A stretch of 64,000 bases of DNA from Roseovarius sp. (GCF_030373445.1 NZ_JAUCYU010000007.1:1-64000), one strand, 5' to 3'; numbered from the stretch's first letter, positions 36,592 to 45,188 are shown. The notes: a model not told the origin generated them from the sequence alone. Translations and numbers: made by a program.

Positions 36592-37203
36592 TTATTTGGG
36601 CGTGTCGCGGGCGTCGATGATGAGCGGGGCGCGGTCGCCCATTGCGAACCGGTGCAGGACGGCCGGGTAGAGGATATGTTCCTGGGCGAGGACGCGGGCG
36701 GCGAGCGTGTCGGGCGTGTCGCCGGGGCGGATGGAAACGGTGGCCTGCCCCAATATCGGGCCTGCGTCGAGGTCGGGAATGACCTTGTGCACGGTGCAGC
36801 CGGCCTGGGTGTCACCGGCGTCGAGGGCGCGGGCGTGGGTGTTGAGACCGGGGTATTTCGGCAGGAGCGACGGGTGGATGTTGAGCATGCGCCCCTGCCA
36901 ACGGCGGACGAAGCCCTCGGTCAGGATACGCATGAAACCGGCGAGGCAGAGAATGTCGGCGCCGGCCTTGTCCAGCTCGGCCTGGAGGGCGGTCTCGAAG
37001 GCCGGGCGGTCGCCCTTGTAAGGCCGGTGATCGACCACGGCGGTGGGCACGCCGCGTTCGGCCGCCTTGGCGAGCCCGCCTGCGTCGGCTGAGTTGGCCA
37101 GCACCAGGCACGGCCGCGCCGGGTGATCGCCGGTCATGCTGTCGACGAGCGCCACCATGTTCGAGCCGCCGCCGGAGATCAGGATGGCGACCCGCCTGGT
37201 CAA
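36592..37203 (-). CDS. purN: Phosphoribosylglycinamide formyltransferase
   Basis: Formylates GAR with 10-formyl-THF in purine synthesis. 203 aa. [16 protein letters not shown] is the N-terminal loop; the catalytic Asn-His-Asp set is in [15 protein letters not shown] and [12 protein letters not shown]. The start is a TTG overlapping the purM stop (TTGA); no in-frame ATG exists at the N-terminus, and the long upstream ORF is the shadow of purM. Coupled to purM. Confidence 0.94.
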   Translation of the reverse strand: MTRRVAILISGGGSNMVALVDSMTGDHPARPCLVLANSADAGGLAKAAERGVPTAVVDHRPYKGDRPAFETALQAELDKAGADILCLAGFMRILTEGFVRRWQGRMLNIHPSLLPKYPGLNTHARALDAGDTQAGCTVHKVIPDLDAGPILGQATVSIRPGDTPDTLAARVLAQEHILYPAVLHRFAMGDRAPLIIDARDTPK

Positions 37204-38246
37204 ACGAGAGTGCCGGTGTAGGAAACGCCCTGCCCTTCGGTCACGTGGCCGAGGGTATGGACGGTCTCGCCCGCGTCCTGAAGCAGCGAGGTGAGCGCGT
37301 CGGCCCGGTCGGCCGAGACCACGAGGATCATGCCGATGCCGCAGTTGAAGGTCTTCAGCATCTCGGCTTCGGCCATGCCGCCCGTCTCGGACAACCACTT
37401 GAAAACGCCCGGCAACTCCCAGGCATCAAGGTCGATTTCAGCACCCAGCTCGTCAGGCAGGACGCGGGGCAGGTTCTCGGTCAGACCGCCGCCGGTGATG
37501 TGGGCCAGCGCGTGAACGCCGCCGGCGCGAACGGCCTCGAGAGCCTGGCGGACATAGAGGCGCGTGGGGGCGAGAAGGGCCGCGCCAAGCGTGCCGTCGG
37601 ACCAGGGGCAGTCGGCCTCCCAGCCGAGGCCGGAAAGCTCGACCAGCTTGCGGACGAGGCTGTAGCCGTTGGAATGGACGCCGCTGCTGCCGAGGCCGAG
37701 GAGGACGTCGCCCGCCTGCACGCCCGCCGGCAGGTCGGTGCCGCGTTCCATGGCGCCCACAGCGAAGCCCGCGAGGTCGAAATCGCCGGCCTCGTACATG
37801 CCGGGCATCTCGGCCGTCTCACCGCCGATGAGGGCGCAGCCGGATTGCGCGCAGCCCTCGGCGATGCCTTCGATGATCCGCGCGGCGGTTTCGGTCTCGA
37901 GCTTGCCGGTGGCGAAATAGTCGAGGAAAAACAGGGGCTCGGCGCCCTGGCAGACAAGGTCGTTCACGCACATGGCGACAAGGTCGATGCCGATGGTCTC
38001 GACATTCCCGGTGTCGATGGCGATGCGCAGCTTGGTGCCGACGCCGTCGGTGGCGGCGACGAGAATGGGGTCTTCGTAACCTGCCCCCTTGAGGTCGAAC
38101 AGCGCGCCGAAGCCGCCGAGGCCCGCCATCACGCCGGGGCGCGCGGTGCGCTTGGCGGCGGGCTTGATCCGCTCGACAAGGGCGTTGCCCGCGTCGATAT
38201 CCACGCCTGCCTCGGCATAGGTGATGCCGTTCCTGCCCTTGCTCAT
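37200..38246 (-). CDS. purM: AIR synthetase
   Basis: Closes the imidazole ring to make aminoimidazole ribonucleotide. 348 aa. [46 protein letters not shown] and [17 protein letters not shown] are diagnostic PurM motifs. First gene of purM-purN. Upstream lie a copy of the dispersed 11-bp-phased element and the tRNA gene with the integrated element. Confidence 0.97.
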   Translation of the reverse strand: MSKGRNGITYAEAGVDIDAGNALVERIKPAAKRTARPGVMAGLGGFGALFDLKGAGYEDPILVAATDGVGTKLRIAIDTGNVETIGIDLVAMCVNDLVCQGAEPLFFLDYFATGKLETETAARIIEGIAEGCAQSGCALIGGETAEMPGMYEAGDFDLAGFAVGAMERGTDLPAGVQAGDVLLGLGSSGVHSNGYSLVRKLVELSGLGWEADCPWSDGTLGAALLAPTRLYVRQALEAVRAGGVHALAHITGGGLTENLPRVLPDELGAEIDLDAWELPGVFKWLSETGGMAEAEMLKTFNCGIGMILVVSADRADALTSLLQDAGETVHTLGHVTEGQGVSYTGTLV

Positions 38247-38335
38247 CGTCAGACCTCTCGCCGCTCGGTGGCGCCGGGTTAGCTTATGCGTAACGTGAAG
38301 GGAAGTACCTTGCGGGGTACGGCGCGGAGAATCAG

Positions 38336-38436
38336 GGTTAACCTGCTGAAACGGCGGGAAAACCGGATGTCGGTATCACGTCGGTATAACGTCGGTATTT
38401 TGTCGGTGCTTTTTTCGGTGGCGGGACGGGGTTAAC
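38336..38436 (-). repeat. Dispersed 11-bp-phased element, copy 3
   Basis: Read on the minus strand: GTTAACC (38436-38430), 22 bp, four ACCGAC-N5 units at 11-bp period (GTCGGT on the plus strand at 38369, 38380, 38391, 38402), 26 bp, GTTAACC (38342-38336) followed by CTGATTC. It occupies most of the 305-bp gap between purM and the tRNA. Confidence 0.75.
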
Positions 38437-38482
38437 GGGGCGTGCGGTGGCGTTGCGCCCTGCCCTGCGCCAGATGCCCCCC

Positions 38483-38539
38483 GCCAAGGCTTGACAACCC
38501 CTGCCAAGGCTTGACGACCCCCGGCCCCTTGCCTACCAG
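38483..38539 (+). promoter_or_regulatory. tRNA promoter with duplicated -35 region
   Basis: GCCAAGGCTTGAC is tandemly duplicated (38483 and 38503, 20-bp period), giving two -35 elements, TTGACA and TTGACG. The second (38511-38516) is 17 bp from TACCAG (38534-38539), a plausible -10, 12 bp before the tRNA. Confidence 0.5.
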
Positions 38540-38551
38540 TGCTTCCAGGTC

Positions 38552-38628
38552 GGGCCTGTAGCTCAATTGGTTAGAGCAGAGCGCTCATAACGCTTTGGTT
38601 GGGGGTTCGAGTCCCTCCGGGCCTACCA
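38552..38628 (+). tRNA. tRNA with CAT anticodon (Met or Ile2)
   Basis: A 77-nt cloverleaf with encoded CCA. The D-loop contains AGCTCAATTGGTTAGAGC, the anticodon stem-loop AGCG-CTCATAA-CGCT puts CAT at 38586-38588, and TTCGAGT is the T-loop. CAT can mean elongator Met or, after lysidine modification, Ile2; I cannot decide by eye. The 3' end (38606 onward) is the attachment site of the integrated element, which rebuilds the gene intact. Confidence 0.92.
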
Positions 38629-38629
38629 G
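38606..38629. other. attL of the integrated element
   Basis: The last 23 bases of the tRNA gene plus one G form the left copy of a 24-bp direct repeat whose other copy is at 56750-56773 (core TTCGAGTCCCTCCGGGCC). Confidence 0.9.
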
Positions 38630-38684
38630 ACTATCCCTTTGAAATCACACAAAACCCTTGCCATGCAGGGGCTTTGTCCGTTCT

Positions 38685-38710
38685 ATGGTTACAACTTTGG
38701 TTACAAAACG
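38685..38710 (+). promoter_or_regulatory. Candidate integrase arm sites near attL
   Basis: Two copies of TGGTTACAA (from 38686 and 38698); the second extends to TGGTTACAAAACG (38698-38710), which recurs exactly at 56700-56712 beside attR. Repeated motifs close to both att cores are typical of arm-type binding sites. Confidence 0.5.
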
Positions 38711-38719
38711 GGGAGGATC

Positions 38720-40279
38720 ATGGCCGGGAAAGTCAGGCATTTAGTCAATCGCAGTGGCCGATATCACGCGCGTCTCGTGGTGCCGAAAGACCTGCGCCGG
38801 ATCGTGGGTAAGACGGAATTGCGCGCCCCGCTAGGCGGCGACTACCGCCACGCCCTCAGGCTGTTGCCCGGCGCGGTCGCCGAGCTACAGCACCAAATCG
38901 CCCTTGCCGAGCGGAAGGCCAGCACCAAGCGCAGCATTGGGGCGCCGCGGTATCCGCTGGCGCCGGACCAGATCGCGCACAGTCACTACATGCAGCGCCT
39001 CGAATTCGACGACGAGCTGCGCAATGATCCACGCTACGCCTCAGTCCCGGTTGACGAGCTTCTGGTATCCCGGCTGCGCGAGGCCATCGCCGGCCGCGCC
39101 AGTGACGACGAGCTGCGCGAGCTGGTCGGCTACCAGATCGAGCAATTCCGCAAAGCTGGCAACATGTCGGCCACGCCGGGTTCAGACGAATGGCGGATCG
39201 TGGCCCGTGCCTTGTGCAGCGCCGAGCTAGAGGCGCTGGCAAGGGCCGCAGAGCGCGACGAAGGTGACTTCGCCGGCCAACCCTCAGACCCGCTCATAAA
39301 GAACGCCCAGCCGCCCGAGGATGCCCCTGCGCCGGTCAACCTCGCCCTGCTTTGGAGCGACTACAAGGCGAGCCGCAAGCAAGCCGGCTTCATGAAGGAC
39401 GATGGACGCCGCCAGAACCCGGTGATTGAAAACCTGCGCCAGCATCTTGGCCATAGCGATGCGGCGCGGATCACCAAGAAAGACCTTTTGGCGTGGCGCG
39501 ACAAACTTTTGGAGACACGAGGCCCCAAGACGGTGAGTGATATCTATCTTTCGACGGTCAGGTCGCTCTTAGGGTGGGCCGAGGAAAACGAACGTCTGCC
39601 GGCCAACGTGGCCGCGACCGTGAGACAGCCAAGACCGCGCCGCCAGCACGGCCGCGAACGAGGATACACCGACGCGGAGGCCCTAGCGGTGTTCAACGCC
39701 GCCCTTACCTACAAGCGGAAGATCAACGAGGTTGGCCGCAGTGAGACGCCGCACCAAGCGGCCGCGAAGAAATGGTGCCCGATCATCTGCGCTTTCACCG
39801 GCGCCCGGATTTCGGAGATTACCCAATTGCGGAAAGAGGACGTGCGCCAAAAGGGTGACTGGTGGATCATCCGCATCACGCCGGACGCCGGCTCACTGAA
39901 GGCGGGTAACTACCGCGACGTGCCGCTGCACCCCCAGGTAATCGAGCTGGGCTTCGTGGACTTCGTCAAAGCCGCCTCGCCCGGCCCCTTGTTTCATGCT
40001 GGCAAGGATCCCGAGAAATACGCCACGGCGGCGAGTAGCGTATCAGATCAGGTTGCCAAATGGCTGCGCAATTCCGGCCTGATACCCGAGGGTGTTTGGC
40101 CTAACCATGCGTGGCGGCACCGGTTCAAAACGGTCGCACGTGAGATTGGCGCGTCGGATCGCGTCACGGATGCGATTTGCGGTCATGCTGGCAGGACGGC
40201 CGGCGACAACTACGGCGACGTGACGTTGAAGGCGAAAGAGAGGTTGATCGATAGTTTGCCTCGGTTTTCGACAAACTAA
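38720..40279 (+). CDS. int: Tyrosine recombinase (integrase)
   Basis: A 519-aa phage-type integrase with a long N-terminal region (residues 1-215), a SAM-like core-binding domain (about 220-310) and a catalytic domain carrying Arg363 (TGARISEITQLRKEDV), His463 and Arg466 (HAWRHRFK) and nucleophile Tyr498 (GDNYGDV). It inserts and excises the element at the tRNA 3' end. The ATG at 38720 follows GGGAGGA closely; an earlier TTG ORF runs back to the tRNA end. It lies 90 bp from attL. Confidence 0.93.
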   Translation: MAGKVRHLVNRSGRYHARLVVPKDLRRIVGKTELRAPLGGDYRHALRLLPGAVAELQHQIALAERKASTKRSIGAPRYPLAPDQIAHSHYMQRLEFDDELRNDPRYASVPVDELLVSRLREAIAGRASDDELRELVGYQIEQFRKAGNMSATPGSDEWRIVARALCSAELEALARAAERDEGDFAGQPSDPLIKNAQPPEDAPAPVNLALLWSDYKASRKQAGFMKDDGRRQNPVIENLRQHLGHSDAARITKKDLLAWRDKLLETRGPKTVSDIYLSTVRSLLGWAEENERLPANVAATVRQPRPRRQHGRERGYTDAEALAVFNAALTYKRKINEVGRSETPHQAAAKKWCPIICAFTGARISEITQLRKEDVRQKGDWWIIRITPDAGSLKAGNYRDVPLHPQVIELGFVDFVKAASPGPLFHAGKDPEKYATAASSVSDQVAKWLRNSGLIPEGVWPNHAWRHRFKTVAREIGASDRVTDAICGHAGRTAGDNYGDVTLKAKERLIDSLPRFSTN

Positions 40280-40288
40280 TACATTCGT

Positions 40289-40840
40289 CTATTTGATCGT
40301 GAAGTTGTCTCTATGGTCATCCATTTCCGCCCACACGTCATCGGGTATTATATACGGCCACCTCAGCCTATTATGCGTGCCGGGAACGATCTCCACCAAA
40401 CCTAATGCCAGAAGAGGTTCAAGCTCTGGCTGGTTAAACTTTGCTGTGAATGATTGTTTGTTTTGCTCGAAATGGTGCGCCATGACCCGATGCTGTTCTT
40501 CAGGCAGTCTGTGGAGCTTTTCGACAACTTTCTTGCGAGCCGATCGATATTTGGACCGTTTAATCGCCAATTGGATTGAGCTTGCGACTTTACCCACCAG
40601 ATTAGCTAACACGATGGACCAACTGAAGATCGCAACGATAAAGAAAATCAGCGCAACCCAACTAGGGAGGTCTTTCAGCAAAGGCCATCGGTAAATACTT
40701 CCCGCGGTCGTAAGTGACGAGGCAAATCCGGCGGCTAAAGCTGAGCGCCAGTTCGCCGACATCGCCTCTGTAAATTCTTTGAGGGTTGGTAACTGCATGC
40801 CATTTCTCAAATAAGTCTTACGCAACCAAATTATCTTCAA
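40289..40840 (-). CDS. SieB-like membrane protein, possible superinfection exclusion
   Basis: 183 aa. Two hydrophobic segments (about residues 33-50 and 58-85) precede a charged helix and a C-terminal winged-helix-like part (LHRLPEEQHRVMAHHFEQNK, ALGLVEIVPG). This layout resembles the SieB superinfection-exclusion family. The gene is alone on the minus strand between the integrase and the late genes, the usual place for lysogeny genes. The start may be 40840 or 40798. Function is inferred only from layout. Confidence 0.5.
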   Translation of the reverse strand: MKIIWLRKTYLRNGMQLPTLKEFTEAMSANWRSALAAGFASSLTTAGSIYRWPLLKDLPSWVALIFFIVAIFSWSIVLANLVGKVASSIQLAIKRSKYRSARKKVVEKLHRLPEEQHRVMAHHFEQNKQSFTAKFNQPELEPLLALGLVEIVPGTHNRLRWPYIIPDDVWAEMDDHRDNFTIK

Positions 40841-40873
40841 TTTTTCAGACCCTGCAATTGGAGAAATCGTTAC

Positions 40874-40943
40874 TTACACGATGTGTAATGATATAACATT
40901 TTTCTTTATCCACGTTTCCGAGTGTGTTATTTGTGCAACACAC
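40874..40943. promoter_or_regulatory. Operator cluster before the portal operon
   Basis: TTACACGATGTGTAA (40874-40888, perfect palindrome), ATGATATAACAT (40888-40899) and GTGTGTTATTTGTGCAACA extending to 40943 (arms GTGTGTT 40922-40928 and AACACAC 40937-40943). The 12-mer and the GTGTGTTAT half-site recur in the palindrome at 53856-53881, so one regulator may bind both. It lies between the divergent SieB-like and portal genes. Confidence 0.6.
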
Positions 40944-40962
40944 AAACACGGACGCGGATTGC

Positions 40963-42141
40963 ATGGCATTCGAAAAATTCAAGAAAAAGCTGGGCTTTGT
41001 AGCCGATGAAAAGGCCTACACGCTCACCGATCCCGAGGCGCTCGCCTTCTTCGGTGCCATCCCTACCACGTCCGGCCTGTCGGTTGGCCCCGGCAACGCA
41101 ATGCGCGTCCCGGCCGTGGCTTGCGCCACCGCTCTCATTTCCGAAACCATCGGCTCCCTGCCGGCCAAGCTTTACGACAGCGCCGACAAGAGCGCCCTGA
41201 CTGATCACGCCGCCTACCGCCTGATCCACAGTGAGGCGAACGAGTGGACCAGTGCCGGAGAGCTGCGCGAAGCCCTTACCCTTGATGCCCTGCTGCATGG
41301 CGCCGGCCACGCCTACGTCACACGCCTCAGCGACGGCACCCCCTATGAGCTGCACCGGATTGAACCGGGGAAGGTGCAACGCGACTTCGAGCCGGACGGC
41401 GAACCCTTCTATCGCGTCACCACTGCGAACGACCAAGTCCGCATGTCCTACCGCGACGTGCTGCGCATCGAAGCCCTTGGCGGCGTATCCCCGATCACCC
41501 TTGGCCGTGATGCTATTGCGTTGGCCTTGGCCTTTGAAAACCATATCAGCACGTTCTTCAAAAATGGCGGCCGTCCTTCTGGGATCATCAAGGTGAAAAA
41601 GTCCATGGCGCCTGAGGCCAAGCGAGCCTTGGCTGAAAGCTTCTTCAGGACGCATAGCGGCCAAAATGCCGGCACCGTCGCGATCTTTGATGAGGATATG
41701 GATTACATTCCACTCACCGTTTCCCCTGCCGACGCGCAGTTTTCCGAAAACCGGCTTGAGCAAATCCGCGAGATCGCCCGTGTGTTCCGCGTCCCGCCGA
41801 CGATGCTCTTTGAGCTTAGCCGCGGCACGTGGAGCAACACCGAAGAAATGGCCCGCCAGTTCCACGCGATCACGCTCAAGCCGTGGCTGACAGCGTGGGC
41901 GTGGTCCTATGCCCAGTGTCTGCTTACGCCTGAGGAACGCACCGGCGCCTATGTCGAATTCATCACCGACGACCTGCTGACCACCGACGCGGCCGCCCGT
42001 GCGACCGCCTATGGCCAGTATCGCAGCATGGGCGCGCTCACTGCCAACGAGGTGCGCGCCGGGCTCAACCTGCCCCCGCAGGCCGGCGGCGACAAACTTC
42101 AGAATCCTTACACCACCACCGGCAAGGAACCCGTCGAATGA
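40963..42141 (+). CDS. Phage portal protein, HK97 type
   Basis: A 392-aa dodecameric head-vertex protein through which DNA enters and leaves. AVACATALISETIGSLPAKL, HGAGHAYV and FRVPPTMLFELSRGTWSNTEE are typical of the HK97 gp3 portal family. The start MAFEKFKKKLG at 40963 was chosen; the ORF extends 13 codons upstream through the operator cluster. First gene of the late operon; its stop overlaps the next start by ATGA. Confidence 0.95.
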   Translation: MAFEKFKKKLGFVADEKAYTLTDPEALAFFGAIPTTSGLSVGPGNAMRVPAVACATALISETIGSLPAKLYDSADKSALTDHAAYRLIHSEANEWTSAGELREALTLDALLHGAGHAYVTRLSDGTPYELHRIEPGKVQRDFEPDGEPFYRVTTANDQVRMSYRDVLRIEALGGVSPITLGRDAIALALAFENHISTFFKNGGRPSGIIKVKKSMAPEAKRALAESFFRTHSGQNAGTVAIFDEDMDYIPLTVSPADAQFSENRLEQIREIARVFRVPPTMLFELSRGTWSNTEEMARQFHAITLKPWLTAWAWSYAQCLLTPEERTGAYVEFITDDLLTTDAAARATAYGQYRSMGALTANEVRAGLNLPPQAGGDKLQNPYTTTGKEPVE

Positions 42142-42458
42142 AGCACACCGCATTCTTCGGTGACGCTGAACACACGTTCGCGCTCACCGACCCCATGATC
42201 ACCGAGCTTGAGCGCATCACTGATCTTGGTATCGGCGCGCTCTACCTGCGCGCCGTCAACATGCAGTTCAAGCTTACCGATCTGGTCGAGATCATCCGGC
42301 TTGGCCTGATCGGCGGCGGGGCCAACCCCGAACAGGCCATGCAGCTCACCGACACCTACGGCCGCAACCGGCCGATTGATGAGCTCTATCCCCTCGCCAT
42401 GGATATCCTTGATGCCCGTTGGGGTGGCGACACGGCCGACAGCGAGGCCGACAAATGA
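42138..42458 (+). CDS. GTA-type tail assembly chaperone-like protein
   Basis: A 106-aa protein. FALTDPMITELERITDLGIGAL and VEIIRLGLIGGGANPEQAMQ match the small gene-transfer-agent/phage tail assembly chaperone family (GTA gp10 neighbour, PF11836-like). In GTAs this gene sits just after the major tail protein; here it lies between portal and capsid and no major tail gene is seen. It overlaps both neighbours by ATGA, so all three are translated together. Confidence 0.7.
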   Translation: MKHTAFFGDAEHTFALTDPMITELERITDLGIGALYLRAVNMQFKLTDLVEIIRLGLIGGGANPEQAMQLTDTYGRNRPIDELYPLAMDILDARWGGDTADSEADK

Positions 42459-44011
42459 CCGAGCGCCTCGAAGTCAAAGCCAACCTCGAAGTGACCGACG
42501 AAGGCACGATCACCGGTATTGCGTGGCCCTTCGCCTCGCCCGACCGCGTAGGCGACACCATCACCAAGGGCGCGCTCACCACGCCCGACACCCTGCCTAT
42601 GCTCTTTGCCCATGACCAAGGCCAAGTCGTCGGTGTCTGGGATGCGATTGCCGAAACCGACGAAGGCCTGACCGTCAAGGGCCGCTTGCTGGTCGAGGAC
42701 GTGGAGCGCGCCCGCGAGGTCCGCGCCATGATCCGCAACAAGGCGGTATCCGGCCTGTCCATCGGCTTCGTCACCAAGCAGGCCAAGCGCCATGCCAAAG
42801 GCCGCAACATCACGGCCGCCGACCTTCACGAAATCTCAGTTGTTGCCGTCCCGTGCCATCCGGGCGCGCAGATCACATCCATCAAATCCGATGGCACCCC
42901 CCTGCCCCATATGGAGACCCCGAACATGGAAAACGAAGAATCCGAAATCGAACAGAAACACGAGGCACAGACGCCGGCCAACGACACGCCCCAAGTGCCC
43001 CAGGTCGACACCAAAGCCTTCAACGAGATCAAGGCGCGGCTCGACAAGCTGGAAGCCAAGGGCAACCGCCCGCTGATCACCGGCTCGGGCAATCCGGCCA
43101 TGGGCGCCGAGGAAGTGAAGGATTTCACGCACTACCTCTCCACCGGCGAGAAGAAATCGCTGACCACCGCCAGCGATACCGCGAACCATATCCTTGCCCC
43201 CGAGGACGTCAGTTCCGAATTCATCCGCAATCTGGTCGAGTTCAGCCCCGTGCGCGCTATCGCAGACGTGCGCAGCACCACGGCCGCCACGGTGATCCTG
43301 CCGAAGCGCACCGGCGTGACCAATGCCGCATGGGTTGGTGAGACCGACGCGCGCACCGGCAGTGAACCAGCGTTCGATCAGGCCGAGCTGAACATCAAGG
43401 AAATCGCCACTTACGTGGATATGTCGCTTCAGCTCGCCGAGGACAGCGCCAACGTGCTTAGCGAAGTCAATCTCGCGCTCGCCGAGGATTTCGGCCAGAA
43501 AGAGAGCCTTTCGTTTGTCAGCGGCAGCACCACCCTTGAGCCGGCTGGCTTCATGGCCAACGCCAACATCGCCGCTACCAATGCGACCGGCGCCGCGGCT
43601 ATCGACCCCGACGAGCTGATCGCAATGATGTATGCCCTGCCCGGCACCTACCGCAACGCAGGCACTTGGGTGATGAACGGCGCCACGCTGGCAGCCATCC
43701 GCAGCCTGAAGGACGGGAACGGCAACTACCTTTGGCAGCCGTCCTATCAAGCAGGCCAGCCCGAGACGATCCTTGGCCGGCCGGTGATCGAAGCCGTCGA
43801 CATGGCGAATATCGAGGCCGAAGCCGAACCGATCATCTTCGGCGACTTCAAGCGCGGCTATCGTATCTATGACCGCCTGTCGCTGGCGGTGCTGGCGGAC
43901 CCCTACACGCAACGCGCCAATGGTCTGATGCGCTACCACGCCCGGCGCCGTGTCGGTGCTGGCGTTGTGCGCCCTGACGCCTTCCGCAAGCTCAAACTGG
44001 CCGCAGCCTAA
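42455..44011 (+). CDS. Fused prohead protease and major capsid protein
   Basis: 518 aa. Residues 1-155 are a U35/HK97-type prohead protease with candidate His53 (FAHDQG) and Ser102 (SGLSIGF). Residues 165-215 form a charged linker rich in Glu, Pro and Lys, like a scaffold/delta domain. Residues 225-518 are an HK97-fold capsid protein (ITGSGNPAMGAEEVKDFTHY, GFMANANIAATN). The protease would release the mature shell protein near residue 205-215. Fusion replaces the usual two genes. Confidence 0.92.
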   Translation: MTERLEVKANLEVTDEGTITGIAWPFASPDRVGDTITKGALTTPDTLPMLFAHDQGQVVGVWDAIAETDEGLTVKGRLLVEDVERAREVRAMIRNKAVSGLSIGFVTKQAKRHAKGRNITAADLHEISVVAVPCHPGAQITSIKSDGTPLPHMETPNMENEESEIEQKHEAQTPANDTPQVPQVDTKAFNEIKARLDKLEAKGNRPLITGSGNPAMGAEEVKDFTHYLSTGEKKSLTTASDTANHILAPEDVSSEFIRNLVEFSPVRAIADVRSTTAATVILPKRTGVTNAAWVGETDARTGSEPAFDQAELNIKEIATYVDMSLQLAEDSANVLSEVNLALAEDFGQKESLSFVSGSTTLEPAGFMANANIAATNATGAAAIDPDELIAMMYALPGTYRNAGTWVMNGATLAAIRSLKDGNGNYLWQPSYQAGQPETILGRPVIEAVDMANIEAEAEPIIFGDFKRGYRIYDRLSLAVLADPYTQRANGLMRYHARRRVGAGVVRPDAFRKLKLAAA

Positions 44012-44018
44012 GCCGGTC

Positions 44019-44639
44019 ATGCCTAAGCTGTCCGCATATGAAGGGGTGGCGCTGGAATACGGCGGCAATGTCGTGTTCCTGCGCCCCTCTTTGCGGGCAG
44101 CAACCCACCTTGAGCGCCTGCACGGCGGCTTCCCTGCCCTGTTGCGCAAGATCGAGGAATTCGACACGCGCACCGTGCGCGCCGCTATTACCTACAGCGC
44201 CGACAGGGACGCCGCCGAGCGCCTTATGGCTTACGCAGGCACTCAGCCCCTCTCCGGTTTCATGCTGGCCGCACAACGGCCGCTCTTTGAGCTGGTGCAG
44301 GCCCTTCTGCCCGAGGCACCTGACGACCAGCACAAGGACAAGTCCACCGGCGACCCGATGCCATGGGCCGAGGTCTACCGTGAACTGTTCGGCCTCGCGA
44401 CCGGTTGGCTTGGCTGGACCCCTGAGACAGCTTGGAGCGCCACGCCCCAAGAGATCACCGACGCCTTCAACGCGCACCTGGCCAAGCTGAAGGCCATCCA
44501 CGGCGCTGGCGAGGATGATGACGACCAGACCCCCGAAACCTACACGCCCGGACAACTGGCGCAGATCGAATCCCAAGGCCACGATCCGGCCTTCGACCGC
44601 GCCGGCCTGCAAGGGCTGAAGGCCAAGGGGAAAGCCTGA
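44019..44639 (+). CDS. Second tail-chaperone-like protein
   Basis: 206 aa. The N-terminal part (GNVVFLRPSLRAATHLERLH) is unfamiliar. The middle ELFGLATGWLGWTPETAWSA followed by TPQEITDAFNAHL resembles the GW-P-x-W-ATP-E pattern of the second GTA/phage tail assembly chaperone (rcc01693, PF09550-like). No ribosome site is evident; it starts 7 bp after the capsid stop and probably relies on coupling. Its stop overlaps the HNH gene start. Confidence 0.55.
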   Translation: MPKLSAYEGVALEYGGNVVFLRPSLRAATHLERLHGGFPALLRKIEEFDTRTVRAAITYSADRDAAERLMAYAGTQPLSGFMLAAQRPLFELVQALLPEAPDDQHKDKSTGDPMPWAEVYRELFGLATGWLGWTPETAWSATPQEITDAFNAHLAKLKAIHGAGEDDDDQTPETYTPGQLAQIESQGHDPAFDRAGLQGLKAKGKA

Positions 44640-44983
44640 TGCCCCGCCCGCCCCATATCTGCACGTGTGGCCGCACCGTGGCGCATGGTGACGTCTGCCC
44701 CTGTAAGCAGGCAGCCAAGCGCGCCCGTGATCGGCGCCATGATGCAAACCGGCCACGTGCCTCAGAACGTGGATACGGCCACAAGTGGCGTGTCGCTCGT
44801 GACCAGTTCCTTGCCATCAATGATAGCTGCGCATGGCCCGGCTGCTGCGCCCCTGCCACCGTTGTGGATCACCGCATTCCGCACCGTGGCGACATGACCC
44901 TGTTTTGGGATCGCACCAATTGGCAGCCGCTATGCGCGCGCCATCACAATCGGCACAAGCAACGGCAGGAGCGCAGCCAATGA
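44639..44983 (+). CDS. HNH endonuclease
   Basis: 114 aa. Paired cysteines (CTCGRTVAHGDVCPC and CAWPGCC) bind zinc, and VVDHRIPHRGD with NWQPLCARHHNRHKQ gives the HNH core. Phage HNH proteins of this size lie beside terminase genes and assist DNA packaging in HK97-like phages. Start ATG overlaps the previous stop (TGATG). Confidence 0.88.
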   Translation: MPRPPHICTCGRTVAHGDVCPCKQAAKRARDRRHDANRPRASERGYGHKWRVARDQFLAINDSCAWPGCCAPATVVDHRIPHRGDMTLFWDRTNWQPLCARHHNRHKQRQERSQ

Positions 44984-44990
44984 CTACCTC

Positions 44991-45188
44991 TTACGCCGGG
45001 CGTGTCATCCGCCGAATGTTTCTTCCTTCTTCGGTCGCGGTAAGAGCACCGTTGTCCGTTTCGACCGCAAGGCCGCGTGCGATCAAGACTTCTGCAACCG
45101 TTTCGTCGAAGTGCCGAACATCACCGTGCTTAAGCCGCATCATCAATTGGTATTGTTCGCCAGAAAGGCGGTCGCCAAATATCTCCAT
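44991..45188 (-). CDS. Small reverse-strand protein (possible moron)
   Basis: A 65-aa protein, MEIFGDRLSGEQYQLMMRLK at the start, looking like a compact winged-helix or helical domain (AEVLIARGLAVETDN, TATEEGRN). GGAGA lies 8 nt before the ATG on the minus strand. It is encoded against the direction of the late operon in an otherwise gene-free 310-bp gap, like a phage moron with its own promoter. Function unknown. Confidence 0.5.
   Translation of the reverse strand: MEIFGDRLSGEQYQLMMRLKHGDVRHFDETVAEVLIARGLAVETDNGALTATEEGRNIRRMTRPA

Noticed and set aside
36592..37398. Extended purN with 65 extra N-terminal residues
   Set aside because: The extension is an out-of-frame copy of the purM 3' end ([16 protein letters not shown]); the TTG overlapping the purM stop gives the normal PurN N-terminus.
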